From NCBI RefSeq assembly GCF_000316665.1, contig NC_019678.1, positions 5,146,001-5,210,000 on the forward strand: a stretch of DNA of 64,000 bases, given 5' to 3'. Origin of the DNA: Rivularia sp. PCC 7116. Lineage in GTDB: Bacteria > Cyanobacteriota > Cyanobacteriia > Cyanobacteriales > Nostocaceae. Position numbers and translations under genes: made by a program. How positions within the stretch are numbered: the stretch's first letter is position 1; each line of letters begins with the position of its first letter. A model generated the notes under the pieces. It was not told the origin of the DNA, did not search any database, and was given only the letters and a program-made list of their open reading frames with translations. Positions 34,614 to 44,524 of the stretch are shown piece by piece.

Positions 34614-35837
34614 ATGAAAATTTTAATGTTGTCCTCTACATTCCCTTATCCTCCAACTCGTGGTGGAACTCAAGTTAGAACTTTTAATTTACTTAAGTAT
34701 TTAACAAAAAATCATCGCGTAACCTTAGTGACTCAACCTGAAACTGGAGTTACTGAATCAGAAATTACAGGATTACGGGATTGTGTAGATGAACTAGTCC
34801 TTTTTAATCGTCCTCATGACTCCGGTACCACCGGAGGAATACTGAAAAAAGTTCAGCGTCTAACGAAATTTGTCGGCAAAGGTATCCCACCAAGCGTATT
34901 AAATCGCTACTCTGTGGATATGCAAAACTGGATTGATAATTATGTCGAAGCTGGTAAATGCGACACCATTACCAGCGAACACAGCGTTAATGAAATCTAC
35001 ATACGTCCTAATTTTCATAAAAAGATACGTACTGTAGTCAACGTTCACAGTTCGGTATACGGTACCTGTCTCAATCAGTTACAAAATGGGATATCTGAAA
35101 ATACTTTCAGAGATAGAATTAACTTACCTTTATTGCGTCGTTACGAAAATACTTACTGCAATAAATTTTCGGCAATTGTCGCAACAACCGAAGAAGATAA
35201 GATTCAATTACGGGAATTCAACTCTGAGAGTGAAATGATGGTGATTCCCAACGGCGTAGATTTAGTCATGTTTCCCAATCGTATCGCAGATCCAGGAGGG
35301 CATCGTTTAGTTTTTATTGGTGCAATGGATAATTTGGCAAACATTGATGCTGTATGCTTTTTCTGTAACGAAGTATTACCCGAAGTTCAAAAAAAATATC
35401 CCAATACAACTTTTGATATTGTCGGTTCTCGTCCCGTTGCCGAGGTATTAGCGCTTAAAGAGAAACCGGGAGTCAACGTAACTGGAAAGGTGCCTTCAAT
35501 GGCAGAATATTTGCACAAATCTACAGTTTGTATAGTGTCCATGCGGACTGGTTTCGGAATCAAAAACAAAACCTTAGAAGCAATGGCTGCTGGTATACCA
35601 GTCGTCGGCAGCGATAGGGGTTTAGAAGGATTGAATGTAGACGGTGACAGCCTAGAATTGCGAGCATTACGAGCCAATCAACCGCAAGAATACATAAACG
35701 CTATTAGTAAGTTATTTGAAAATCCCCAATTAAGAGCAGAATTATCTTACAACGCCAGAAAATTAGTCGAAACCGAGTTTACCTGGGAAAGCGCGGGAAG
35801 ACGTTACGAGCAGGTTTGTGTCGGTAAAGGTTCGTAG
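34614..35837 (+). CDS. Family 1/4 glycosyltransferase
   Basis: A 407-residue GT-B fold transferase. The N-terminal MLSSTFPYPPTRGGTQVRTF has the glycine-rich acceptor-side loop, VIPNGVDLVMFP starts the C-terminal nucleotide-sugar domain, and MRTGFGIKNKTLEAMAAGIPVV carries the donor-binding Glu pair region. Length is normal. It reads divergently from the three minus-strand polysaccharide genes and probably belongs to the same pathway. A hairpin-forming repeat begins at its stop codon. Confidence 0.88.
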   Translation: MKILMLSSTFPYPPTRGGTQVRTFNLLKYLTKNHRVTLVTQPETGVTESEITGLRDCVDELVLFNRPHDSGTTGGILKKVQRLTKFVGKGIPPSVLNRYSVDMQNWIDNYVEAGKCDTITSEHSVNEIYIRPNFHKKIRTVVNVHSSVYGTCLNQLQNGISENTFRDRINLPLLRRYENTYCNKFSAIVATTEEDKIQLREFNSESEMMVIPNGVDLVMFPNRIADPGGHRLVFIGAMDNLANIDAVCFFCNEVLPEVQKKYPNTTFDIVGSRPVAEVLALKEKPGVNVTGKVPSMAEYLHKSTVCIVSMRTGFGIKNKTLEAMAAGIPVVGSDRGLEGLNVDGDSLELRALRANQPQEYINAISKLFENPQLRAELSYNARKLVETEFTWESAGRRYEQVCVGKGS

Positions 35838-35974
35838 TTGCGCTTTAGCGCCAAAGCACCTAAAAACATGCGGGAGAATGGTAGCTCCGCATATTCATAT
35901 TTGGGATTAGCTCACTAAAACACAACTAAGAATTCTATAAAACATTAAGAGACGTAGCAGTGCTACGTCTCTAC
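35831..35974. repeat. Two interspersed repeats after the glycosyltransferase
   Basis: GTTCGTAGTTGCGCTTTAGC at 35831, shared with the hairpin at 54573-54627 but here without its right arm, and the GAGACGTAGCA palindrome at 35949-35974, also at 12554 and 47239. Confidence 0.75.
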
Positions 35975-36018
35975 ATTTAATTACATCGGTTTATTCGCTA
36001 TTTTATTTTTAACTCCTA

Positions 36019-36134
36019 ATACCATTTCTTTATAAAGATGCGCCGAATTTAGCCCGTGTAGACGGGCTTTGTTTAGGTAGCCCCACTCTTATAGAGTGAG
36101 GGCAATTGAGCGCAGCCTCATACAGAATTGGTAT
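36019..36134. repeat. MITE-like element
   Basis: 116 bases with imperfect terminal inverted repeats (ATACCATTTCTTTAT... on the left, ATACCAATTCTGTAT... read inward from the right, both reaching GCGC) and two internal hairpins (GCCCGTGTAGACGGGC and CCCACTC...GAGTGAGGG). The left part recurs at 20812-20889 and the right part at 17217-17241. It has no coding capacity, so a non-autonomous transposable element is likely. Confidence 0.55.
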
Positions 36135-36146
36135 AACTATTTACAG

Positions 36147-36440
36147 TTATTGACTTAACCATCCAATCCGACTGTGTAACAGATTTTTCCGTACAGGTTC
36201 CTCAGTGTTAGCAGTTGCTGATGAGGATTGTGATTGGGAAATCTTAATAGCCTCGTTTTGATTAGCAGCTTTTGATTTTTTCAACTTTGATACTATGCTT
36301 TCATTACTTATGGAAGATTGGGAAGATACAGCTATATTCTGGTTATTTTCTGCTCCTGTTTGTGCATGAGATGGAACTGCAACCAAAGCAGAACCAACTG
36401 CTAAAACTAACGCAAGCAGATAAGAAGTATTTTTATGCAT
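36147..36440 (-). CDS. Small secreted protein of unknown function
   Basis: 97 residues with a clear signal peptide (about 1-26, ending PSHAQ) and a polar, Ser/Asn/Gln-rich mature part (about 70 residues) without cysteines or recognisable domain. It ends LHSRIGWLSQ. It lies alone between a MITE-like element and the porin region. Composition suggests a disordered extracellular protein. The signal peptide is the main evidence that the gene is real. Confidence 0.55.
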   Translation of the reverse strand: MHKNTSYLLALVLAVGSALVAVPSHAQTGAENNQNIAVSSQSSISNESIVSKLKKSKAANQNEAIKISQSQSSSATANTEEPVRKNLLHSRIGWLSQ

Positions 36441-37043
36441 TTTAATTCCTAATTTCTTCTAAAATTGGATAAAAATCTTGTTTTCAATATCTTTGTTGCA
36501 CCAAAAAATGTTTTTTTTATAAAGCAACTAGATATAACACAAGAAAAGCAAAAATTTTTGAAAAAAGGCTGTCGGTGCCTCAACGACATATATAGAATTC
36601 ATAGATGCACTCATAAAATCAGATTTTTGTTAGAACATGGCTTAAGTGCAACTACTCAAAATGTAGTACTAAATCAATATTCTTTCCAAGAGGAAAAATA
36701 CTGAAGCGAGGTATTCATTTTGTTGCTAAGATTTTTAAAATCGCACTACCGCATATTTAACTATTTTGTTTAACTATATGAATTCTTTATGGTGAATAGG
36801 AATTGGGCATGGGGCATCGGGGATTGGGCATGTACTAACATATTTTAGATAAATAAATATTGGAAAACTCATTTTTAAAATTGCATAAAAATAAAATAAT
36901 AATAATTAACTCGTAGAAAAAATAATTAAAGAATCATATCTAAAAAAAAGAAAGATAAATGCTCTGAATAACTATATTTACGAATACAATAAGGCACTTA
37001 ATTATAATTTAACTTCCAATGCCCTATCCCCTACTCCCTATTC
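36441..37043. other. Intergenic region between secreted protein and porin
   Basis: 603 bases, AT-rich, with one small heptamer tract (36795-36835, TTGGGCA-like). The 79-codon plus-strand frame at 36465-36704 has no ribosome-binding site and unusual composition, so I do not call it. No RNA gene recognised. Confidence 0.45.
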
Positions 37044-38783
37044 TTAAAAAGTAAAACTAGTTCGTAAAATACCAATAGTAACTGAATTACTATCTGGTGT
37101 ATGACCGGGTTCAATAATATGAATAAATCCGGGAGTCAAACTTATATTGTCATTCAATCGCCAACGGTAAAAAGCTTCAATATGAGTAGTTGTTCCGGGT
37201 TGCCCCCCTTCGCTTCCATTACCACCGTTTAAAAGGTCGGGTACATTATTACCTACAGGCAAGTCGCTACTAACAATTTTCGGTGGCTGCCCTACATAAA
37301 CTCCACCTAAATTACCCCTACCAAATAAATCGGGAAAATTGAGATAAACCATATAGTTTGTCATTTCAACATCTCCCGATTCTCCAGGTATACGAGAATT
37401 GGTATAACCAGCCCAACCACCTAATGTAATTTTTCGTGAAATCTCCCAGTTAACGGTAGCTCCAAAGCCATTTGTTTGTAAAGGTCTTCCTGGAACTGCA
37501 AAACAATTAACAGCAGTTAAACAGCTGTCGCCAGCATAACTAAACAAAGAGCCATTAGGCGAATAATTGTTAACGTAGTATAAACTTACATCTAACGTCC
37601 TAGCAGGTGTTAGTAACAATTGTGCGGCTGCTGTCGTATTTCCATCAAATAGGCCTGCGCGTTTTCCCGGATTGCCTATATCCCGAGCGCTATAAATTGC
37701 TTGTAAGCTGGCACGTTTTGCAAATTGCCAATCAAAAGCAATACCACCATTCTCGAAATCTAAATTTAAAATTGGGTTTCTCTGTGCAAAAAATGATAAA
37801 GGTCCGTTAGCTGCACTTTCAGCGCGGTTGGGACCTCGAAATGAACGTACCATATCTACACCTTTGGTTCCCACCATCATCGCTAAATTTTTAGTCAGAA
37901 GTTGGTGAAAATGCAAATCGCTTAATTGAAAATCGTTACCAAAATCATATTCATAACCAAGTATGAAATCGTTGCTTAATTTAGGTCGAGTACCACCCTC
38001 ACCAGCTAGAAGTCCGGTTACTAAGAAACTACGGGGGTTGAATTGGCTAGTTAAATACAGTTGATTAAAATTACTAACATTAATATTGGTACCTGGATCG
38101 TTAGTATCTCTTACCCCATCTCTCGGAGAAGTGTCAGCACGATTTTCCCCTCTTCCCTGGATACCAACAATTGTGATTCCGCTAAGTTTAGTTGTTGTAG
38201 AAAATTGTTTGGCTTCAATATCAGCAGCGCGAGATTCTAAAGCATCAACTCGCCCTCTTAATGTTGCTAATTCAGCAGCAAATTCTTCTTGTAATTTTTG
38301 TAAAGTTGCTAAATCATTACGGGTGACTACATTATTCGCAGCAGTCGCAATTAGCTCATTGACTCTTTCCAAACAAGCATTCAAACCTGCTGCAAATTCA
38401 TAACGTGTTAAAGCACGATTTCCGCGATAAGTTCCATTAGGATAACCAGCTATACATCCGTAACGCTCCACCAAAGACTGCAAAGCTTGAAACGCCCAGT
38501 CGGTTGGCTGTACATCTCGAAGTTGAGAAACCGAATTAACTTGTCCCATCGGATTTTCATCCAATGAGGTTTTGTCGATAGATTCAACCAGAGGCTGAGA
38601 AATTTTAAATTGCTCTGTATTCTTACTCTCAAACTGTTTTGTTTCTAGCGCCTCTTTCCCAGAGATAGTAAAATCTAAATCTAAATCTACAGAAGCTTGT
38701 TCCTTAGACACTGCTTTATCTTGGAACCCGGTAATTCCCGCAGCTAAAAAACAGATTATTAGGGAAATTTTACTAGCTTTCAA
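37044..38783 (-). CDS. SLH-domain OprB-type porin
   Basis: A 579-residue outer-membrane porin of the cyanobacterial SLH-OprB class, thought to carry small solutes including inorganic ions and, in some cases, iron. A signal peptide (about 1-27) is followed by an SLH domain (about 87-145: DVQPTDWAFQALQSLVERYG, GYPNGTYRGNRALTRYEF) that binds peptidoglycan-linked polymer, a coiled coil (about 145-195), and an OprB beta-barrel ending in the typical aromatic residue (RTSFTF). The start used here is TTG; no ATG lies close, so the exact N terminus is uncertain by a few codons. Monocistronic. Confidence 0.88.
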   Translation of the reverse strand: MKASKISLIICFLAAGITGFQDKAVSKEQASVDLDLDFTISGKEALETKQFESKNTEQFKISQPLVESIDKTSLDENPMGQVNSVSQLRDVQPTDWAFQALQSLVERYGCIAGYPNGTYRGNRALTRYEFAAGLNACLERVNELIATAANNVVTRNDLATLQKLQEEFAAELATLRGRVDALESRAADIEAKQFSTTTKLSGITIVGIQGRGENRADTSPRDGVRDTNDPGTNINVSNFNQLYLTSQFNPRSFLVTGLLAGEGGTRPKLSNDFILGYEYDFGNDFQLSDLHFHQLLTKNLAMMVGTKGVDMVRSFRGPNRAESAANGPLSFFAQRNPILNLDFENGGIAFDWQFAKRASLQAIYSARDIGNPGKRAGLFDGNTTAAAQLLLTPARTLDVSLYYVNNYSPNGSLFSYAGDSCLTAVNCFAVPGRPLQTNGFGATVNWEISRKITLGGWAGYTNSRIPGESGDVEMTNYMVYLNFPDLFGRGNLGGVYVGQPPKIVSSDLPVGNNVPDLLNGGNGSEGGQPGTTTHIEAFYRWRLNDNISLTPGFIHIIEPGHTPDSNSVTIGILRTSFTF

Positions 38784-39127
38784 TTTTTTACACTTTTGTA
38801 TATATATAACGGTTGAGCTTATTCAATAAATGATGCGGATGGCATGAGTAATTATACGTAAATAATACAACCGCCAATTTGATAAAAATTGGGCAATATC
38901 TCTGAAGCGCGAGTATAAAATAAAAAGTTAGTACTGTTAGGGGGAGTTAAAATCTTCATCTTAGTTTTATTGAAGAGCCTTATTTATATTTAACTGCGTT
39001 TAATTTCAATATTAATTTTTTTACCGTAATTTACTAACAAAGTCTTTTTATATTCCAGTTTCAACAGTCGAATAAAACCTGCGGCATTAATCTATAATCC
39101 GCAATTCTAAATCGAGTAACGATTAGC
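38784..39127. other. Divergent intergenic region
   Basis: 344 AT-rich bases between the porin and the following plus-strand gene. Two promoters are expected. Nothing specific seen. Confidence 0.4.
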
Positions 39128-40627
39128 ATGGCAAATACTTCGCGTTCATCAAAACCAATAAATAAAGGTCAAACGCAGCCCAATACGAAGGTTCGCAAGC
39201 TTCGCACAAAAATAAAAAAATCTAAAAATAATCTTAAGCATAAAACCGCTCCTACTAAAGGAATTCGTTCTTATTCACGCCATCGCCAAAAAGCTAAAAA
39301 ACGAAAAACTTTAGCAACATCAATGTTTGTTGCTGTTACCTTACTCTCAAGTGCAGGTATGGTGATAGCTATTGGCTGGATTAGCATTTTATTTATATTC
39401 AATCCGCAAATGGTGAGCTGGTTAAATCCATTTTTACCAGAATGGGCACAAATTACATCTGGTTCAAAAAAGCCCCATACACTAAAGCAGATTAAGGCAC
39501 AAATAAAAAGACAAAAACGTATATCCGGAAAAATTCTTCCTTTAGAAAACAATACCGATGAATCTTTTTTGTTACCTATTTATCTCGATCGCAAAAATTG
39601 TAATTCCGATTGTAAATATATAGTTGAACTCAGAACTTATCAACGAGCTACGGATTTTGAATGGCAGTCTAGTATAGAGAAATACTATCATCTCACTAAC
39701 AATTTTGCTGTTACCGGGCCAGAAGAATTTGAAGTCATAGCTCCCTTGGTGGAAGCAGGTATAGAAGAAAACCCCGGTTCTACGATTGCTTTACCGGTAA
39801 CAGAAATTAAACGTTTTGAGAAAGATGCTCCCAAATCGGGAATTTGGTACTATTTACGCGGCAACCGTTCTTCAGGTTCAAATCTTACCGCTTACGGCTA
39901 TATTCTTCACTACAATTTAAAACGCCGTAAACTACAAACAATGATATCTTGGACAAGCCCTACAGGAGATTTACCCCAATGGCAACAGGTAACTGGTGAC
40001 GGTGACAAAGAATTAGTCATACGTCAAACAATTGGTTTAGAACCTCGTCTGCGAATTTACCAAACTAAACCCAGCGAATTTGTCATCAATCCAATCACAT
40101 TAGCTGAAATCACCCTCAAACCACCTGCTTTAAAAGATAGGGCTTACAAAAATGCATTATTAATTGCTAGAAATGGGCTATGGACACCATCTAACAAATG
40201 GCTGCAATTTATTAAAAAACAGCAGAAAGCAAAAATAACCCCGGCGGCGCAAGCACAAATCGATTTGATTAGCGAACATTCTCAACTTACCAAAAAATTA
40301 GCCGATACAAGCTGGGCAAGCCCTTCTCAACAAGTTTTAGCTTATTTAATTGATGGTAGATGGGGAGAAGCTTTAAAAGTATTTGAAGCATTACCGCAAA
40401 ACCCCGCAGAGATCAGAAATTTACTCAAATCTGATACGGGAAGGATAGAAAGTCGCATTGATGCAGCATTAGAAGTAAATCCCAATCGTTCGGAAGTACA
40501 AGCTTGGAAAGCTTTAATCATTGCATCCAAACAAAGCACAAACCAAGGTTACTACTGGCTTAAAACACAATCTAATATTTCTAAAACTTCACAAACCTAT
40601 ATTCAAAAGCTTTTAGCGCAAATTTAA
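39128..40627 (+). CDS. Conserved membrane-anchored protein of unknown function
   Basis: 499 residues. The first 60 are very basic (Lys/Arg/Ser-rich) and probably cytoplasmic; one membrane span follows (about 67-92, ending ISILFIF); the rest (about 400 residues) is likely periplasmic or luminal. It includes a Cys pair in DRKNCNSDCKY, a YYLRGNRSSG segment and an alpha-helical C-terminal part with TPR-like spacing (SEVQAWKALIIAS). I do not recognise the family beyond a resemblance to proteins conserved in filamentous cyanobacteria. A hairpin terminator follows directly. Confidence 0.7.
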   Translation: MANTSRSSKPINKGQTQPNTKVRKLRTKIKKSKNNLKHKTAPTKGIRSYSRHRQKAKKRKTLATSMFVAVTLLSSAGMVIAIGWISILFIFNPQMVSWLNPFLPEWAQITSGSKKPHTLKQIKAQIKRQKRISGKILPLENNTDESFLLPIYLDRKNCNSDCKYIVELRTYQRATDFEWQSSIEKYYHLTNNFAVTGPEEFEVIAPLVEAGIEENPGSTIALPVTEIKRFEKDAPKSGIWYYLRGNRSSGSNLTAYGYILHYNLKRRKLQTMISWTSPTGDLPQWQQVTGDGDKELVIRQTIGLEPRLRIYQTKPSEFVINPITLAEITLKPPALKDRAYKNALLIARNGLWTPSNKWLQFIKKQQKAKITPAAQAQIDLISEHSQLTKKLADTSWASPSQQVLAYLIDGRWGEALKVFEALPQNPAEIRNLLKSDTGRIESRIDAALEVNPNRSEVQAWKALIIASKQSTNQGYYWLKTQSNISKTSQTYIQKLLAQI

Positions 40628-40630
40628 AAC

Positions 40631-40656
40631 GCGGAAATAGTTGATACTATTTCCGC
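40631..40656 (+). terminator. Hairpin after the membrane-anchored protein gene
   Basis: GCGGAAATAG, 6-base loop, CTATTTCCGC: a perfect 10-bp stem four bases after the stop codon. It lacks a long T tract, so it is a probable rather than certain terminator. Confidence 0.55.
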
Positions 40657-40923
40657 TAAGGCTATGAAGTATTCAACTCAATCAGTACATCTAATCAAAA
40701 ATAACACTAAAAAAATCACGTATATGCACCCAAAATATGATTAGTAGTGCTAAAGTAAGTTAAAGTAGCATTCATCAGGGCTAATTGCAGTCATTATCTA
40801 CTCACAAAAGATTTGCAGTAAGGCTGAAAAATGCACTACTACTTCTACTAAAAAAATAGCCATAAGTAATAACCATAAATAAGATTAAACGCTGGTTGTA
40901 AGATAAGCAGCGCTTTATTTGTT

Positions 40924-40969
40924 AGTGCTTGCCATAGGTTTAATCAAATATGAGATATAGGCAAGCACT
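40924..40969. terminator. Hairpin between convergent genes
   Basis: AGTGCTTGCC (40924-40933) and GGCAAGCACT (40960-40969) form a perfect 10-bp stem with a 26-base loop, just downstream of the small minus-strand gene. The rest of 40657-40983 contains nothing I recognise. Confidence 0.45.
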
Positions 40970-40983
40970 TGCTCGAAATAGAT

Positions 40984-41169
40984 TTAACAAGATTGTTCGT
41001 GAGTACAAACATCTTTTTGCTGCTTAAGTTTTTGTAACTTTAACAACAGTAAATCTACCTCTGCTTGCAAGTCCATCAATTTTACTTGTTGGTCAACTTT
41101 GTAACAAGTATCAATTGAATTGAGAACAGACTTTTCGGATTTGCGTTCGGAAACACTAGATACAGACAT
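40984..41169 (-). CDS. Small conserved coiled-coil protein
   Basis: 61 residues from the ATG at 41167-41169 (MSVSSVSERKSEKSV); a 71-residue version starts upstream. The C-terminal half has a leucine heptad pattern (LQAEVDLLLLKLQKLKQQ) typical of a short coiled coil, with a terminal Cys pair. Similar small proteins are frequent in Nostocales, but I cannot name a family. No strong ribosome-binding site. Real gene probable, function unknown. Confidence 0.55.
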   Translation of the reverse strand: MSVSSVSERKSEKSVLNSIDTCYKVDQQVKLMDLQAEVDLLLLKLQKLKQQKDVCTHEQSC

Positions 41170-41199
41170 ACTACTTATTAAGTCCAAAACTCTACTCAC

Positions 41200-41574
41200 A
41201 CCATTAGAGATATTATAATAGTGTAATTTAAAGAATCATTAAATCTTTGTATAGCTGGTATTAGTTGCTGCAATATAAATGATTTTTTTTGCTATGCAAC
41301 ATCTATGAGATGACAATATAGATTAGGATTTTGTTCCGAAAATAAAAAGAACTTGGGCATGGGTCATAGGGAAAAATAATGAGTCGTGAGTAGCGAGTAG
41401 CGATTAAAAATTGTGATGGGGTGATGTATCTATTACCCATAATTTCCAATCCCCCATGCCCAATGCCCATCCCAAATTTTGATAAAAATTATCGTAATAC
41501 TTCCCACCGATACAGTAAAAAGGATAAACTGGCATTCGACATCACCTTAAAAATAAGTAGCTTTATAAAATCCC
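41200..41574. other. Intergenic region upstream of thrC
   Basis: 375 bases with a GTGAGTAGCGAGTAG-type and a TGCCCAA-type heptamer tract (about 41350-41475). The plus-strand frame at 41421-41660 is out of frame with thrC and not credible. No clear promoter boxes. Confidence 0.45.
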
Positions 41575-42669
41575 GTGACCTTAAGCCTGTCTGCTGTAAA
41601 ATCTCATCGCCAACCTTGGCAAGGATTAATCGAACAGTATCGCCAATACTTACCTGTTAATGAAAATACGCCGGTTGTTACGCTTTTGGAAGGCAATACG
41701 CCTTTAATTCCCGTTCCATCGATTGCGCGTCACATTGGCAAACAAGTACGTGTTTTTGTGAAATACGACGGTTTGAACCCTACCGGTAGCTTCAAGGATA
41801 GGGGAATGACTATGGCGGTTACTAAAGCCAAGGAAGCCGGGGCTAAAGCTGTGATTTGCGCGAGTACTGGTAATACTTCGGCAGCAGCAGCAGCTTATGC
41901 TAGACGCGGGGGATTGCGTCCTTTTGTAATCATTCCTGACGGTTATGTCGCTCTGGGTAAGTTAGCCCAAGCTTTGGTATATGGTGCCGAAGTTTTAGCT
42001 ATTAAAGGGAATTTTGATAAGGCTTTGGAAATTGTTCGAGATATAGCTGAAGAATATCCGGTAACTTTGGTCAATTCCGTTAATCCTTATCGCTTGGAAG
42101 GTCAAAAAACCGGCGCTTTTGAAGTTGTAGATATTTTGGGTGATGCTCCAGACTGGCTGTGTATTCCGGTGGGTAATGCGGGAAATATCACTGCATACTG
42201 GATGGGTTTTTGTCAGTATCACCAAGATGGTAAATGCGGACGTTTGCCTCAGATGATGGGTTTTCAAGCTGCGGGTGCTGCACCGTTGGTGAATGGTGAA
42301 GTTGTAAGCAATCCGGAAACTTTAGCTACAGCAATTAGAATTGGTAATCCTGCAAGTTGGGATAAAGCGGTAGCTGCTGCTGGAGCTAGTCAAGGTGAAT
42401 TTAATTCTGTCACCGATGAAGAAATTTTAGAGGCTTATCGAATTTTAGCTGGGGAAGAAGGCGTTTTTTGCGAGCCAGCAAGTGCGGCTTCTGTAGCAGG
42501 CTTACTGAAAGTTAAAGACAGAGTTCCTACAGGTGCCACTGTGGTTTGTGTGTTGACTGGTAATGGCTTGAAAGACCCCGATACAGCAATTAAACACAAT
42601 AAAAGTCAGTTTACTCAAGGTATTGAACCGGATATTAAAACTGTTGCGAAAGTGATGGGATTTGAATAA
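41575..42669 (+). CDS. thrC: Threonine synthase
   Basis: A 364-residue PLP enzyme converting O-phosphohomoserine to threonine, the last step of threonine synthesis. The PLP-lysine motif [11 protein letters not shown] is near residue 65, [18 protein letters not shown] is the phosphate-binding loop, and [25 protein letters not shown] and [11 protein letters not shown] complete the fold. This is the short bacterial form. Translation appears to start at GTG ([10 protein letters not shown]). It is flanked by repeats on the left and a hairpin on the right. Confusion with the related ThrC-like enzymes of other pathways is unlikely. Confidence 0.93.
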   Translation: MTLSLSAVKSHRQPWQGLIEQYRQYLPVNENTPVVTLLEGNTPLIPVPSIARHIGKQVRVFVKYDGLNPTGSFKDRGMTMAVTKAKEAGAKAVICASTGNTSAAAAAYARRGGLRPFVIIPDGYVALGKLAQALVYGAEVLAIKGNFDKALEIVRDIAEEYPVTLVNSVNPYRLEGQKTGAFEVVDILGDAPDWLCIPVGNAGNITAYWMGFCQYHQDGKCGRLPQMMGFQAAGAAPLVNGEVVSNPETLATAIRIGNPASWDKAVAAAGASQGEFNSVTDEEILEAYRILAGEEGVFCEPASAASVAGLLKVKDRVPTGATVVCVLTGNGLKDPDTAIKHNKSQFTQGIEPDIKTVAKVMGFE

Positions 42670-42690
42670 GTATTTATTCAAACGCAAATT

Positions 42691-42727
42691 TATGATTACC
42701 TGTGTTTATTTAAGAGAGGTAATCATA
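42691..42727 (+). terminator. Hairpin after thrC
   Basis: TATGATTACCT and AGGTAATCATA form an 11-bp stem with a 15-base loop 21 bases past the thrC stop. No U tract follows. The rest of 42728-43147 is AT-rich without recognisable features. Confidence 0.5.
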
Positions 42728-43147
42728 AATTCGTAATTGCGAATTCAGAATGTATAGATTTGTTACATAGATAAATCAATGAAGCACTTTTGTGATGCTT
42801 ATAGTTTTGCTTTTCGGCATCGAGTAAAGAAAATTTGAATTACCGCTACATTATCGAAAAGCCACTAGTTGAGAATTAAAAAACTAAGTTTTTTCAGAAA
42901 ATCAAGTTTCTGAATAGCTCAAATTATTACAACTCATATAAAATTGCTATAGAAACCTTCATATTTGAAATACTACCAATTTTCAGGAAAGCGCGTCTGT
43001 CTTCCCCTGTAATTAATGATTTCAAGTAACGAGCGAATTAAAGTTAAACTTATAACGATAAGAAACAGGAAAATCTTTACCCATATAGTGTTATAACTAT
43101 TTGGATTAAATTTTTGAGCCAAGAAAGATGAGTAGTGACTATAGAAA

Positions 43148-43492
43148 ATGGAACCAGTAAAAAAAAGACCTATTAAACCTAAAAGCTATATATCGTTCCT
43201 TTATATTTACTCAACTAATTGGGGAACTGCTGGTGATATCTGTTTAATCCGCGAAACCGTCGCTGAGGCTAGTACATCTAAATTTGTCGGTCGTAAGGTT
43301 AAATTAGCCCTTCCCAGAGGAATGGAAAAGCATAAAGTTGAAGGTTACCAGGTAATCAAAGTTGCCGGTCATGTTGGTGAAGGACATCCCAAAGATCCAG
43401 GCTCCGAATGGGAAGCTTACGAAGGCATAACTAGAGAAACTGCGATCGCGGTTTTGAAGCCTTGGGGGTTTAAGTTGGTTGAACCGGAATAA
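43148..43492 (+). CDS. Conserved hypothetical protein
   Basis: A 114-residue soluble protein with a basic N terminus and a conserved-looking core (VGRKVKLALPRGMEKHKVEGYQ in two parts, then AGHVGEGHPKDPGSEWEAYEGI). No signal peptide or membrane span. A HIP1 site is within the coding region. I do not recognise the family. Codon use matches neighbours and the reading frame is well formed, so I think it is real. Isolated, with hairpin repeats downstream. Confidence 0.55.
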   Translation: MEPVKKRPIKPKSYISFLYIYSTNWGTAGDICLIRETVAEASTSKFVGRKVKLALPRGMEKHKVEGYQVIKVAGHVGEGHPKDPGSEWEAYEGITRETAIAVLKPWGFKLVEPE

Positions 43493-43579
43493 AGCTGCTT
43501 TGCGCTCGGAAAAATAAAGGTTCAGTTAGTAAAGGCTTAGACAAACTCCAAAGATAGCGATTCGCACGCTCAATATGCC

Positions 43580-43634
43580 GTAACCCAACAATTTATTCTT
43601 ACTGTTGTGATTTGCAATCATAATATTGGGTTAC
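43580..43634. repeat. Inverted repeat CGTAACCCAA/TTGGGTTACG
   Basis: CGTAACCCAA (about 43582) and TTGGGTTACG (about 43625) enclose about 35 bases that include a TTGTGATTTGCAA palindrome. This resembles the dispersed hairpin elements of this genome. Confidence 0.6.
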
Positions 43635-43707
43635 GACACATTACTATTTATTTTATTAAGTTACGTTCACATTATCCTGCCACTCCATATATAGAAATGA
43701 CACAAAA

Positions 43708-43732
43708 CCCCAAACTGATACAAAGCTTGGGG
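43708..43732 (-). terminator. Intrinsic terminator of tsaB
   Basis: On the minus strand, CCCCAAGCTTTGTATCAG then TTTGGGG, followed by TTTTGTG: a GC-rich stem with a T run 48 bases after the tsaB stop. Confidence 0.65.
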
Positions 43733-43779
43733 AAATTTTAAGATTCTAATATTTTTTACTTTTTGCTTAAAATTCCTAA

Positions 43780-44400
43780 CTAACTATTAACGGGATGCTG
43801 CCCATAAAAAGGTAAAGCTTCCGTCCAGTGTGGGAGTTTCCCTTGCTGATAATCTAAATGCGCTAATTGCAGCATACTCGCGACTGTGGCAGCTAAACCA
43901 GAATCTGCTTTCAAAAGCCGATAATTATCCTTCAAATCGGCTAACTTTTCTTCCCACGCTTCTGGAGTTAATACCACATCAGGTATTTCGGTAGAAAGTC
44001 CGCTACCATCTGGCATAACCTGATAAATCCCACAGAACAACATACCGCCACGAGCAGGCATTTGTACGGCTATAAAAGTATCATCACTTCGGTTTTCCCA
44101 AGCAAATGCAGCCATTGTAGAAACAGCAAATACTGGAATATTTAATTGTTGTCCCAAAGTTCGAGCAGCTACCACGCCGATACGAGTTCCCGTAAACCCC
44201 CCAGGTCCCTTTGCTACAGCAATAAAAGCCATATCAGACCAAGTTTGAGGTTTAACGAAATCTATCATGTATTGATGCATCAAATTAGAAACGTTACGGT
44301 CTAATTTCCAGACATCAGAACGCGAATCATCAGCGAAATTACTGATTGCTAAACCTAATTCGGGAGTTGTCGTATGTAGTGCGAAGCCGTATTCTTTCAT
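43780..44400 (-). CDS. tsaB: tRNA threonylcarbamoyladenosine biosynthesis protein TsaB
   Basis: A 206-residue pseudo-ASKHA protein that pairs with TsaD to make t6A37 in ANN-decoding tRNAs. Typical segments are the N-terminal ALHTTTPELGLAI, SNLMHQYM, and FIAVAKGPGGFTGTRIGVVAARTLGQQL around residues 60-90. Residues binding metal in TsaD are absent, as expected for TsaB. Length is normal. Heptamer tracts separate it from ycf34 upstream; the two might share a transcript. Confidence 0.9.
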   Translation of the reverse strand: MKEYGFALHTTTPELGLAISNFADDSRSDVWKLDRNVSNLMHQYMIDFVKPQTWSDMAFIAVAKGPGGFTGTRIGVVAARTLGQQLNIPVFAVSTMAAFAWENRSDDTFIAVQMPARGGMLFCGIYQVMPDGSGLSTEIPDVVLTPEAWEEKLADLKDNYRLLKADSGLAATVASMLQLAHLDYQQGKLPHWTEALPFYGQHPVNS

Positions 44401-44439
44401 TTAAGAGAAGGAAGGACAAGGAGAAAAGGGGACAAAGAT

Positions 44440-44524
44440 AATTTTAACCTTTGACCTTTGACCTTTGACCTTTGACCTTTAATCTTAATTACTCCCAACT
44501 GCTCACTGCTCACTGCTCACTGTT
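44440..44524. repeat. ACCTTTG and CACTGCT heptamer tracts
   Basis: About five (G)ACCTTTG units, then ACTGCTC units. The second tract runs into the stop codon of ycf34. Confidence 0.85.

Noticed and set aside
36465-36704. 79-codon frame on the plus strand
   Set aside because: No ribosome-binding site, no signal or domain, and composition typical of AT-rich non-coding DNA.
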